In this document: positions 7,784 to 15,241 of the stretch, piece after piece
Layout: each line of letters begins with the position of its first letter
How positions within the stretch are numbered: position 1 is the stretch's first letter
Source of the DNA: Nocardioides panacis
GTDB lineage: Bacteria > Actinomycetota > Actinomycetes > Propionibacteriales > Nocardioidaceae
Reading direction: 5' to 3'
NCBI RefSeq assembly: GCF_019039255.1
Contig: NZ_CP077062.1
Span: 1,240,001-1,304,000 of the forward strand
Length of the DNA stretch: 64,000 nt
The notes under the pieces: generated by a model
Databases searched by the model: none
What the model was told of the DNA's origin: nothing
Seen by the model: only the letters and a program-made list of their open reading frames with translations
Made by a program: the position numbers and the translations under genes

Positions 7784-8908
7784 GCCCACAGCGTAGTCCT
7801 GCCCGGGCCCCCGGGAGCCGCTCAGCCCCCCCAGCACCTCGGCCAGGTCGTAGCTGACGACCTCCTCGAGCTGCTCGTAGCCGCAGGACTCCGGGTCGCG
7901 GTCCGGGCGCCAGCGCTTGAACTGCGCGGTGTGCCGGAACCGGTTGCCCTCCATGTGGTCGTAGCCCACCTCGACGACCCGCTCGGGACGCAGCGGCGTG
8001 AACGACAGGTCCTTGCCCGCACTCCACCGGCTCTGGGTGCCCGGGACCCGGTCGGGGTTCGCGATCGCCCACTCGCTCCACTCGCCCCACGGGTGCTCCG
8101 AGAGGTCGGAGCAGACCAGCGGCTGCAGCTCCTCGACCAGCTCGGCGCGCCGCTTGGCGGTGAACGACGCCGAGACGCCGATGTGCTGCAGCCGGCCGTC
8201 GGCGTACAGGCCGAGGAGCAGCGAGCCGAGCAGCGGGTGCTCCGGGGTCGAGGTCTTGTGCAGCCGGTAGCCCGCGACGACCACGTCCGCGGTGCGCTCG
8301 TGCTTGATCTTCAGCATCGTGCGGCCGTTGGGGGTGTACGGCGCCCCGAGCGGCTTGGCGACCACGCCGTCCAGCCCGGCGCCCTCGAACGAGCTGAACC
8401 ACCGCTCGGCCTCGGCCGGGTCGCCGGTCGTGCGGGTCAGGTGGATCGGGGGTACGACGCCCGCGAGCGCCTCCTCGAGCCGGGCCCGGCGCACCTCGAA
8501 CGGCTGGTCCACCAGCGACTCGTCGCCGAGCGCGAGCAGGTCGAACGCGACGAAGCCGGCCGGCGTCTTCTCGGCCAGCATCTGCACCCGGGAGTCGGCC
8601 GGGTGGATCCGCTCCTGGAGCCGCTCGAACTCCAGCCGGTCGCCGATGGCCACGAAGATCTCGCCGTCCACGACGCAGCGCTCGGGCAGGGAGGCCTTGA
8701 CGGCCTCGACGACCTCGGGGAAGTAGCGGGTGAGCGGCTTCGTGTTGCGGCTGGCCAGCTCGACCTCGTCGCCGTCGCGGAACACCAGGGCCCGGAACCC
8801 GTCCCACTTGGGCTCGAAGAGCAGCCCGCCGTGCTTGGCGGGGTCGGGGATGCCCTTCACGGACTTGGCGAGCATCGGCTGGACCGGAGGCATCACGGGG
8901 AGATCCAC
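7232..8908 (-). CDS. ligC: ATP-dependent DNA ligase (LigC-type), read through into a second gene
   Basis: Residues 1 to about 360 form an ATP-dependent ligase: nucleotidyltransferase motif FEPKWDGFRA with the adenylated Lys34, VVDGEIF, GVVAKP, and an OB-fold domain ending in RWRPDRDPESCG. At 558 residues the reading frame is too long for LigC (usually about 350-360). It runs across a seven-G tract (minus strand; plus-strand C at 7826-7832) into about 180 unrelated residues. With six G the ligase would stop with ...EVLGG at TGA. I think the fusion is an indel artefact and that the ligase spans about 7825-8908. The start is GTG at 8908, preceded by a leaderless -10 box. It probably partners the Prim-PolC nearby. 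Confidence 0.8.
   Translation of the reverse strand: MDLPVMPPVQPMLAKSVKGIPDPAKHGGLLFEPKWDGFRALVFRDGDEVELASRNTKPLTRYFPEVVEAVKASLPERCVVDGEIFVAIGDRLEFERLQERIHPADSRVQMLAEKTPAGFVAFDLLALGDESLVDQPFEVRRARLEEALAGVVPPIHLTRTTGDPAEAERWFSSFEGAGLDGVVAKPLGAPYTPNGRTMLKIKHERTADVVVAGYRLHKTSTPEHPLLGSLLLGLYADGRLQHIGVSASFTAKRRAELVEELQPLVCSDLSEHPWGEWSEWAIANPDRVPGTQSRWSAGKDLSFTPLRPERVVEVGYDHMEGNRFRHTAQFKRWRPDRDPESCGYEQLEEVVSYDLAEVLGGLSGSRGPGQDYAVGMSEPTTYDVVLLVEQPLSAEDAAQVRSLHGDVEDPVRYHVLLPVEDAAARVESAMGSIAASEVLASPALVMDSQDIAEVQRELLERARTDCDGCVSKLKGQGADVSGEVVSAEPIEALAAKVAEVRAAEAIILTRKHVIAEFFHVDWTSRARRKIGVPILHLLEHENFDEQSEHYGGEGVTGL
7790..7795 (-). promoter_or_regulatory. -10 box inside the fused ligase frame
   Basis: TACGCT on the minus strand, 6 nt before the ATG at 7783. 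Supports an independent leaderless gene downstream of ligC. Confidence 0.5.
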
Positions 8909-8914
8909 GCCCTC

Positions 8915-8924
8915 ATCGTAGGCT
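8915..8924. promoter_or_regulatory. Overlapping divergent -10 boxes of ligC and zapE
   Basis: On the minus strand TACGAT (8915-8920) is 6 nt before the ligC GTG at 8908. On the plus strand TAGGCT (8919-8924) is 6 nt before the zapE ATG at 8931. The two boxes share 2 bp, and the whole intergenic region is 22 bp. Confidence 0.65.
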
Positions 8925-8930
8925 GACCGG

Positions 8931-9941
8931 ATGCCGATCCACCTGACCGAGCGAGACCCTCGCGTGCCCGCGGACCGGCTGGTCGCCGAGCTGGTGCCGC
9001 CGCCCCGGTTCGCCGACGTGAGCTTCGCGAGCTACCGCCCCGACCCGGGCCAGCCGAGCCAGGCGCAGGCCGTCGAGGTGCTGCAGGCCTTCGCCGGGAC
9101 GGTCGGTGAGCGGCCCCGCAAGCGCCGCTGGGGCCGGTCCACCAGCGAGGCCGGCTCCGGCGGGGTCTACCTCGACGGCGGCTACGGCGTCGGCAAGACC
9201 CACCTGCTGGCGGCCCTGTGGCACACGGCGCCCGGGCCCAAGCTGTTCGCGACGTTCGTCGAGCTGACCCACCTCGTCGGCGCGCTTGGCTTCCACGACG
9301 CGGTCGCCGCCCTGTCGTCCTACACGCTGGTGTGCGTCGACGAGTTCGAGCTCGACGACCCGGGCGACACGGTGCTGGTCTCCACGCTGCTGACCCGGCT
9401 GCGCGAGGCGGGCGTGCGGCTGGCGGCCACCTCCAACACGCTGCCGGGCAGGCTCGGCGAGGGCCGCTTCGCCACCGACGACTTCCTGCGCGAGATCCAG
9501 GGGCTGGCCGCGGCCTTCGAGTCCGTGCGCATCGACGGCGAGGACTACCGGCACCGCGGGCTGCCCGAGGCGCCGGCCGCGCCGGACCTGGAGACGGTCC
9601 GCCGGACCGCCGAGCGCGAGGGGGCGAGCCTCGACCACTTCGTCGATCTCAGCCGGCACCTGGCGCAGGTGCACCCCAGCAAGTACGGCGCCCTGCTCGA
9701 CGGGGTGCGCGTGGTGTGCCTGGAGGACGTCCGGACCGTCGACGACCAGGCCGTCGCGCTGCGGCTGGTGGTGCTCGCCGACCGGATGTACGACCGCGAC
9801 CTGCCCGTGGTCGCCAGCGGCGTCACCTTCGACGCGCTGTTCGCCCCGCAGCTCCTCGAGGGGGGCTACCGCAAGAAGTACTTCCGGGCGATCAGCCGGC
9901 TGGTGGCCCTGGCCCGCGAGGGCGCGGACGTCGAGGCCTGA
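8931..9941 (+). CDS. zapE: AFG1/ZapE-family ATPase
   Basis: A 336-residue P-loop ATPase of the AFG1/ZapE family. Walker A is GGYGVGKTHL at about 83-92 and Walker B is VCVDEFELDD at about 135-144; the VASGVTFDALF and GGYRKKYFRAISRL segments near the C-terminus are family hallmarks. ZapE of E. coli destabilises Z-rings under low oxygen, whereas the mitochondrial homologue handles oxidised membrane proteins; the role in actinobacteria is not established. The mRNA looks leaderless. Confidence 0.93.
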   Translation: MPIHLTERDPRVPADRLVAELVPPPRFADVSFASYRPDPGQPSQAQAVEVLQAFAGTVGERPRKRRWGRSTSEAGSGGVYLDGGYGVGKTHLLAALWHTAPGPKLFATFVELTHLVGALGFHDAVAALSSYTLVCVDEFELDDPGDTVLVSTLLTRLREAGVRLAATSNTLPGRLGEGRFATDDFLREIQGLAAAFESVRIDGEDYRHRGLPEAPAAPDLETVRRTAEREGASLDHFVDLSRHLAQVHPSKYGALLDGVRVVCLEDVRTVDDQAVALRLVVLADRMYDRDLPVVASGVTFDALFAPQLLEGGYRKKYFRAISRLVALAREGADVEA

Positions 9942-9969
9942 ACCGTCGCCGGCTGGGCACACTGCTGGC

Positions 9970-10845
9970 ATGGCGAAGTCGAGGAAGAAGCAGCCGTCCA
10001 CCACCGAGGCGCTGACCGTCCCGCGCGGTCCGGTCGACCTGTCGACGTACGACGCGCACGGCAAGCCCGGCTTCGACGGGTCCAAGAAGAAGGGCAAGGC
10101 TGCGCTGTACGCGCTCGGCAAGGAGCTCTCGGACCTGCAGGAGCGGCTGTACGCCGAGGGCGTCAGCGGCGGCAACCGCCGGGTGCTGGTGGTGCTCCAG
10201 GGCATGGACACCTCCGGCAAGGGCGGCATCCTGCGGCACGCGATGGCGCTGGTCGACCCGCAGGGGCTGCACATCAAGGCGTTCAAGGCGCCGACCCCGG
10301 CCGAGCTCCGGCACGACTTCCTGTGGCGCGTGGAGCGCGAGGTGCCGGGGCCCGGGATGATCGGCGTCTTCGACCGCTCGCACTACGAGGACGTGCTGAT
10401 CGCGCGGGTGCGCAAGCTCGTGCCGCGCCGCGAGATCAGCGCGCGCTACCGGCAGATCAACGCCTTCGAGAAGCGGCTGGCCGACGAGGGCACGGTGCTG
10501 GTCAAGCTCATGCTGCACATCTCCGCCGAGGAGCAGAAGCAGCGGCTGCTGGCCCGGCTGGACGAGCCCACCAAGCTGTGGAAGTTCAACCCCGGCGACA
10601 TCGACGAGCGGCAGCGCTGGGGCTCCTACCAGGAGGCCTACGAGGTCGCCCTGGAGAAGACGAACACCGAGCACGCGCCCTGGCTCGTCGTGCCCAGCGA
10701 CCGCAAGTGGTACCGCGACCTGGCCGTGGCGAACGTGCTGCGCGAGACGCTGGCCGCGATGGACCCGACCTGGCCGGGCCCGGACTTCGACGTCGCGCAC
10801 GAGCGGGCCCGGCTGACCGGCGAGGTGCCCTCGGCGCACCGGTAG
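9970..10845 (+). CDS. ppk2: PPK2-family polyphosphate kinase
   Basis: Transfers phosphate between polyphosphate and nucleotides. The 291-residue protein has the PPK2 Walker A motif LQGMDTSGKGG (about 77-87) and the Walker B-like FDRSHYEDVL (about 136-145), plus the lid residues RQINAFEK. A single PPK2 domain with an N-terminal basic extension suggests a class I or III enzyme; nucleotide preference is not decidable by eye. Its TAG stop codon forms the first three bases of the -10 box of the next gene. Only a weak CACACT box and no ribosome-binding site precede the ATG at 9970. Confidence 0.94.
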   Translation: MAKSRKKQPSTTEALTVPRGPVDLSTYDAHGKPGFDGSKKKGKAALYALGKELSDLQERLYAEGVSGGNRRVLVVLQGMDTSGKGGILRHAMALVDPQGLHIKAFKAPTPAELRHDFLWRVEREVPGPGMIGVFDRSHYEDVLIARVRKLVPRREISARYRQINAFEKRLADEGTVLVKLMLHISAEEQKQRLLARLDEPTKLWKFNPGDIDERQRWGSYQEAYEVALEKTNTEHAPWLVVPSDRKWYRDLAVANVLRETLAAMDPTWPGPDFDVAHERARLTGEVPSAHR

Positions 10846-10848
10846 TCT
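10843..10848 (+). promoter_or_regulatory. -10 box of leaderless HipA-like gene, overlapping ppk2 stop
   Basis: TAGTCT followed by 6 nt (CGCGCC) and GTG at 10855. Its first three bases are the ppk2 stop codon. Confidence 0.6.
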
Positions 10849-10854
10849 CGCGCC

Positions 10855-11625
10855 GTGATCCGCACCGTCTCCGCGACCCGCTACGTCGCGCCCCTGCGCG
10901 AGGGCGGCTCGCTGCCCGGCATCGTCGAGGCCGACGACCTCGGCACCTACGTCTGCAAGTTCCGCGGCGCCGGCCAGGGGCTCAAGGTCCTGGTCGCCGA
11001 GGTGGTGGTCGGCGAGCTGGCCCGCGCCCTCGGCGTGCGCACCCCGGACCTGGTGGCGGTCGACCTCGAGGCGGCCATCGGGAAGTACGAGGCCGACGAG
11101 GAGGTCCAGGACCTGCTCACCGCGAGCATCGGCCTGAACCTCGGCGTGGACTTCCTGCCCGGCTCGTTCGGGTACGACGCCGGCTACACCCCCGACGACA
11201 CGGTGGCCGCCTCGATCCTGTGGCTCGACGCGCTGACCGCCAACGTGGACCGCAGCTGGCGCAACCCGAACCTGCTGGTCTGGCACGGGGACCTGTGGGC
11301 GATCGACCACGGCGCCTGCCTGTACTTCCACCACGGCTGGTCCGGCGGGGTCGGGTCGGCCGAGCGGTTCGCCCACCAGCCCTACGACGCCTCCGACCAC
11401 GTCCTGGCCGCGCACCGCTCCGCCGTGCCCGACCTCGACGCGGCGCTGGCGCCCCGGGTGACCGCCGACCTGCTGCACGACGTGCTCGCGCTGGTCCCCG
11501 ACGAGTGGCTCGAGCCGGTCCCCGGTGCGGCCTCGGCGGCCGAGCTGCGGGCGTCGTACACCGCGTTCCTGCTGGCCCGGGTGAGCGGCGAGCGCTCCTG
11601 GCTGCCGGTCACGGGCGCGGCATGA
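10855..11625 (+). CDS. HipA-family kinase
   Basis: A 256-residue protein with a HipA/PI4K-like kinase fold. Recognisable elements are the nucleotide-binding strand YVCKFRGAGQGLKVLVAE, the catalytic-loop equivalent DALTANVDRSWRNPNLL (about 123-139) and the metal-binding LWAIDHGACLYFHH (about 145-158). It is much shorter than the toxin HipA (about 440 residues), and no HipB-type DNA-binding partner is next to it. Instead its stop overlaps the start of a DUF3037 gene by ATGA. This kinase/DUF3037 pair recurs in bacteria but its substrate is unknown. GTG start, leaderless promoter. Confidence 0.87.
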   Translation: MIRTVSATRYVAPLREGGSLPGIVEADDLGTYVCKFRGAGQGLKVLVAEVVVGELARALGVRTPDLVAVDLEAAIGKYEADEEVQDLLTASIGLNLGVDFLPGSFGYDAGYTPDDTVAASILWLDALTANVDRSWRNPNLLVWHGDLWAIDHGACLYFHHGWSGGVGSAERFAHQPYDASDHVLAAHRSAVPDLDAALAPRVTADLLHDVLALVPDEWLEPVPGAASAAELRASYTAFLLARVSGERSWLPVTGAA

Positions 11626-12005
11626 CCGCGCGGATGCCGTTCCAGTACGTCGTGCTGCGCTGCGTGCCGCGCGTGGACCGCGAGGAGTTCGTCAACGTCG
11701 GCGTCGTCGTCTACTGCCAGCAGGCCGAGGTGCTCGAGGCCCGCTGCCACGTCGACCGGGACCGCCTGGTCGCGCTCAGCCCCGACGTGGACGTGGACGC
11801 GGTGTGCTCGGCGCTGGCCGCGGTCGAGGCGGTCTGCCGCGGCGACGAGTCCGCCGGCGCGGCGGGCCGGGCCGCGCGGGGCACCCGGTTCGGGTTCGTG
11901 AAGGCACCGCGCAGCACCGTCGTGCAGCCGGGGCCGGTGCACGGCGGGACCACCACCGACCCGTCCGCCGAGCTCGAGCACCTGCTGGACCGCCTGGTCC
12001 GCTGA
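11622..12005 (+). CDS. DUF3037 domain protein
   Basis: A 127-residue protein. The N-terminal motif FQYVVLRCVPRVDREEFVNVGVV is characteristic of DUF3037. It overlaps the kinase gene by four bases (ATGA), so the two are translationally coupled and probably act together. Function of the family is unknown. Confidence 0.88.
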   Translation: MTARMPFQYVVLRCVPRVDREEFVNVGVVVYCQQAEVLEARCHVDRDRLVALSPDVDVDAVCSALAAVEAVCRGDESAGAAGRAARGTRFGFVKAPRSTVVQPGPVHGGTTTDPSAELEHLLDRLVR

Positions 12006-12021
12006 TCGACGCTCCGGGTGG

Positions 12022-13422
12022 TCAGAGGTTGATCATGTGGCCGGCGATGCCCTCGACGGCCTCCTTGACGGCCTCGGACAGCGTCGGGTGCGCGAACACG
12101 TTGCGGGCGACCTCGTCGGCGGTGAGGTCCCAGCGCTGCGCGAGCGTCAGCGCCGGCAGCAGCTCGGTGACGTCGGGGCCGATCAGGTGGGCGCCGAGGA
12201 TCTCGTTGTACTTCGCGTCGGCGACGATCTTGACGAAGCCGACCGCGTCGCCGAGGCCCTGGGCCTTGCCGTTGGCGGAGAACGGGAACTTCGCGACCTT
12301 GACGTCGTAGCCCTTCTCCTTGGCCTGCTCCTCGGAGTAGCCGAAGGACGCGATCTGCGGCTGGCAGTACGTCGCCCGCGGGATGAAGTCGAACGCCACC
12401 GGCATCGTCTCGGCGCCGGCGATCGTCTCGGCGGCCACGATGCCCATCGCCTCGGCGGTGTGCGCCAGCATCAGCTTGCCGGTGCAGTCGCCGATCGCGT
12501 AGACGCCCTCGACGTTGGTCCGGCCGAGCTCGTCGATCGCCACCGCGCCACGGTCGGTCAGCTGCACGCCGGCGGCCTCGAGGCCGAAGCCCTCGACGCG
12601 CGGGGCGAAGCCGATCGCCTGGAGCACCTTGTCGGTCTCGATGACCTGGGTCTCCCCGCCGTCGGCGGGCGAGACCTTCACCTTGACCTTGTCGCCCGAG
12701 TCGTCGATCGACTCGACCTTGGTCTTCAGCAGCACCTTCACGCCGAGCTTCTTGTAGTGCTTGAGGAGCTCCTTGGACACGTCGGCGTCCTCGGTCGGCA
12801 CCATCCGGTCGAGGAACTCCACGATCGTCACGTCGACGCCGAAGTTCTTCATCACGTAGGCGAACTCCACGCCGATGGCGCCGGAGCCGGCGATCACGAT
12901 GGACTCGGGCAGGTCGGCGTCGAGGATCTGCTCCTCGTAGGTCACCACGCGCTCGGACAGCGAGGTGCCCGGGATCAGCCGGGTGGTCGCGCCGGTGGCG
13001 ATGATCAGGCTGTCGCAGGTCAGCTGCTCGGTGGAGCCGTCCTTCTTCTTCACGTCCAGCGTCTTGGGACCGGTCAGCGTGCCCCAGCCGTCCACCTCGG
13101 TGATCTTGTTCTTCTTCATCAGGAAGTGCACGCCCTTGACGATGCCCTCGGACACCGTGCGGCTGCGGGCGTGCGTCGGGCCGAAGTCCATCGACGCGTC
13201 GCCGGTGATCCCGAACTTGTCCTTCTCGTGGGTCAGGATGTGCGCGAGCTCGGCGTTGCGCAGCAGGGCCTTGGAGGGGATGCAGCCCACGTTGAGGCAG
13301 ACCCCGCCCCAGTACTTGTCCTCCACGACGGCGACGCTCTTGCCGAGCTGGGAGGCGCGAATGGCAGCGACGTACCCACCGGGGCCGGCACCGAGGACGA
13401 CGACGTCGTAGTGAGAGCTCAT
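12022..13422 (-). CDS. lpdA: Dihydrolipoyl dehydrogenase
   Basis: FAD-containing E3 component of the 2-oxoacid dehydrogenase complexes, reoxidising dihydrolipoamide with NAD+. The start at 13422 gives [20 protein letters not shown] (FAD motif), the redox disulfide Cys42-Cys47 in [13 protein letters not shown], a second Rossmann motif [11 protein letters not shown] and the C-terminal [13 protein letters not shown] with the active-site His. At 466 residues it has family length. Longer in-frame upstream sequence has no family similarity. A TAGGCT box lies 7 nt before the ATG. Confidence 0.95.
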   Translation of the reverse strand: MSSHYDVVVLGAGPGGYVAAIRASQLGKSVAVVEDKYWGGVCLNVGCIPSKALLRNAELAHILTHEKDKFGITGDASMDFGPTHARSRTVSEGIVKGVHFLMKKNKITEVDGWGTLTGPKTLDVKKKDGSTEQLTCDSLIIATGATTRLIPGTSLSERVVTYEEQILDADLPESIVIAGSGAIGVEFAYVMKNFGVDVTIVEFLDRMVPTEDADVSKELLKHYKKLGVKVLLKTKVESIDDSGDKVKVKVSPADGGETQVIETDKVLQAIGFAPRVEGFGLEAAGVQLTDRGAVAIDELGRTNVEGVYAIGDCTGKLMLAHTAEAMGIVAAETIAGAETMPVAFDFIPRATYCQPQIASFGYSEEQAKEKGYDVKVAKFPFSANGKAQGLGDAVGFVKIVADAKYNEILGAHLIGPDVTELLPALTLAQRWDLTADEVARNVFAHPTLSEAVKEAVEGIAGHMINL

Positions 13423-13429
13423 GCCCGAG

Positions 13430-13435
13430 AGCCTA
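13430..13435 (-). promoter_or_regulatory. -10 box of leaderless lpdA
   Basis: TAGGCT on the minus strand, 7 nt before ATG at 13422. Confidence 0.6.
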
Positions 13436-13467
13436 GGGGGTGCCGCGAACCGAGCGCGAGGACGGTG

Positions 13468-13484
13468 CCGGACATCACGTCCGG
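13468..13484 (-). terminator. Hairpin after the sirohydrochlorin chelatase gene
   Basis: CCGGAC and GTCCGG flank a 5-nt loop, about 36 nt beyond the chelatase stop on the minus strand. No U-tract. Confidence 0.4.
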
Positions 13485-13519
13485 GCGGCGGTCGGCTCGA
13501 GGCACCTCGGGGTGGCCGC

Positions 13520-14263
13520 TCAGACCGGGACGAGCTCGACGGCGCCGACTGCGTACCGCGCGAGGATCGTGCGGGCCACCTCCGGGTCGGCACCGAGCGG
13601 CTCCGACACGGCGACGGCGCCGGCCTCGACGGCGAGCTCCGCGGCCCGGTCCGGCAGCAGGCCGGGCGCCAGGAACAGCGAGCCGACGGCGATGTGCCGG
13701 CGGCCCTCGGCGCGGAACTGCCGGACGGCCTCGCCGGTGGCCGGGGGAGCGGCCGACGCGAACGCCGCCACCGTGGGCAGCTTGTGCTTGGCGCCCCACA
13801 TGCGGGCCAGCCGGGCGACGGCCTGGTTGGCGAGCTGGTCCGAGGAGCCGGCCGCCGCGAGCACCAGGGCGTCGAGCTCGCGGATCCGGGCGTCGCTGAG
13901 CGCGGTGCGCAGCCGGCGGTCCAATACCTCCAGGAACACCGGCTCCAGGCCGAGCACGTGGGTGGCCCGGATCCGCAGGTTCTCGTGGCGGGCGGTGGCC
14001 GCGGCGATCGCCTCGGGCACGTCGACCTTGGCGTGGTAGGCCTCGGTGAGCAGCAGCGGGACGACGACGATCTCGTCGTACCCCGCCTTCACCAGCCGGT
14101 CGACGACCTGGGCGAAGGACGGCTTGGCCAGCTCGAGGAACGCCGGCTCGACACGCAGGTCGGGGCGCATGGCGCGGACCTCGTCGACGAGGGCCTTGAT
14201 CGTGCGGGCGGAGCGGGGGTCGCGGCTGCCGTGGGCGAGGGCCACGAGGGCGGGTGCGGTCAT
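13520..14263 (-). CDS. Sirohydrochlorin ferrochelatase / CbiX-type chelatase
   Basis: A 247-residue two-repeat chelatase of the CbiX/SirB family. The N-terminal [14 protein letters not shown] carries the metal-binding His, and [18 protein letters not shown] the second one; the C-terminal half repeats the fold ([12 protein letters not shown]). It lies at the end of the sulfite reductase operon, so the likely task is insertion of iron into sirohydrochlorin to make sirohaem for the reductase. A cobalt chelatase role cannot be excluded from sequence. AGGAGG precedes the ATG at 14263. Confidence 0.87.
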   Translation of the reverse strand: MTAPALVALAHGSRDPRSARTIKALVDEVRAMRPDLRVEPAFLELAKPSFAQVVDRLVKAGYDEIVVVPLLLTEAYHAKVDVPEAIAAATARHENLRIRATHVLGLEPVFLEVLDRRLRTALSDARIRELDALVLAAAGSSDQLANQAVARLARMWGAKHKLPTVAAFASAAPPATGEAVRQFRAEGRRHIAVGSLFLAPGLLPDRAAELAVEAGAVAVSEPLGADPEVARTILARYAVGAVELVPV

Positions 14264-14290
14264 GGGAGGGGCCTCCTGTCGGTGACGGGC

Positions 14291-14306
14291 CCGACAACAC
14301 TGTCGG
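14291..14306. terminator. Small hairpin between cysH and the chelatase gene
   Basis: CCGACA and TGTCGG with a 4-nt loop in the 64-nt gap between the two genes; could trim or attenuate the operon mRNA. Confidence 0.35.
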
Positions 14307-14327
14307 TGGTGCTGGTCGTGGGGTGAC

Positions 14328-15074
14328 TCATTGGTGGATGCCGCACTCGGTCTTGCCGGTGCCGGCCCAGCGGCCGCTGCGCGGGTCCTCGCCCGGCGCG
14401 ACCCGGCGGGTGCACGGCCAGCAGCCGATCGAGGGGTAGCCGTCGTACTGCAGCGGGTTGACCAGCACGTTGTTCTCGGCGATGTACCGGTCCACCTCCT
14501 CGCCGGTCCAGCGGGCCAGCGGCGAGACCTTGACCTTGCGCTTCTTCTCGTCCCAGCCGATGACCGGCGCGATCACCCGGTTGTGCGTCTCGTCGCGCCG
14601 CAGCCCGGTGGCCCACGCGTCGTAGGACTCCAGCGCGTCCTGGAGCGGCTTGACCTTGCGCAGCGCGCAGCACAGGTCGGGGTCCCGGTCGAACAGGTCC
14701 TTGCCGTACGCCGCGTCCTGCTCGGCCACCGTCTGGACGGGGGTGATGTTGATCAGGTTGACCGGCAGCGTCGCGGCGACGGCGTCGCGCGTGCCGATGG
14801 TCTCGGCGAAGTGGTAGCCGGTGTCGAGGAACACCACGTCGACGCCCGGGGCGACCCGGCCGGCGACGTGCGCGAGCACCGCGTCACCCATGGAGGAGGT
14901 GATCGCGAAGCGGGCGCCGAACGTCGCGACGGCCCACTCGATGATCACCTCGGCGGGGGCGAGCTCCAGCTCCGCGCCGGCGTGCCGGACGAGCTGCTGG
15001 AGCTCCGCCTCGGAGCGTCCCGCGGTGCTCGTGCCCTTGAAGGCACGGGCGGCTTCGGTGGTGGCAGTGGTCAT
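14328..15074 (-). CDS. cysH: Adenylyl-sulfate (APS/PAPS) reductase
   Basis: Reduces activated sulfate to sulfite in the cytoplasm. The 248-residue protein has the PP-loop motif ITSSMGDAVLAH, the LDTGYHFAET segment and the catalytic Cys244 in ECGIHQ. The pairs Cys135-Cys136 (DLCCALRK) and Cys218/Cys221 (GCWPCTR) are the four ligands of a [4Fe-4S] cluster, which points to APS rather than PAPS as substrate. The ATG at 15074 overlaps the stop of the zinc-ribbon gene (ATGA), so it is translationally coupled. Upstream in-frame ATGs lie inside that gene. Confidence 0.95.
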   Translation of the reverse strand: MTTATTEAARAFKGTSTAGRSEAELQQLVRHAGAELELAPAEVIIEWAVATFGARFAITSSMGDAVLAHVAGRVAPGVDVVFLDTGYHFAETIGTRDAVAATLPVNLINITPVQTVAEQDAAYGKDLFDRDPDLCCALRKVKPLQDALESYDAWATGLRRDETHNRVIAPVIGWDEKKRKVKVSPLARWTGEEVDRYIAENNVLVNPLQYDGYPSIGCWPCTRRVAPGEDPRSGRWAGTGKTECGIHQ

Positions 15075-15241
15075 CTCGGGGCCTCGGTCCGGGTGGGGCG
15101 GTCGATCATGCCGAGCATCTTGAGCGAGAAGGCGCGCAGGCAGGCGTGGCACTCCCAGGCGCCGTGCGACTCCTCGTTGGGCCGGAGGTTCTCGTCGCCG
15201 CAGTAGGGGCAGTGGAACGGGATGCCGCGGCCGCCGCTCAC
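15071..15241 (-). CDS. 56-aa zinc-ribbon protein of the sulfite reductase operon
   Basis: A small protein with two CxxC pairs, Cys11/Cys14 (FHCPYCGDENLR) and Cys31/Cys34 (WECHACLRAFSL), forming a zinc ribbon. It starts with GTG overlapping the sulfite reductase stop (GTGA) and ends overlapping the cysH start (ATGA), so it is locked between the two by translational coupling. Similar small genes sit at this place in actinobacterial sulfate assimilation operons, e.g. Streptomyces. A role in cluster or electron delivery to CysH or Sir is an inference. Confidence 0.87.
   Translation of the reverse strand: MSGGRGIPFHCPYCGDENLRPNEESHGAWECHACLRAFSLKMLGMIDRPTRTEAPR

Noticed and set aside
6066-8807. 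913-residue minus-strand frame across the ligase region
   Set aside because: Low-complexity Arg/Gly/Pro composition typical of a shadow frame in high-GC DNA; true genes lie in other frames.
4804-8908. Complete NHEJ (Ku-LigD) locus
   Set aside because: No ku gene is present, and the polymerase and ligase are the stand-alone Prim-PolC and LigC types.
10855-12005. HipBA-type toxin-antitoxin system
   Set aside because: The kinase is far shorter than HipA and the partner is DUF3037, not a helix-turn-helix antitoxin.
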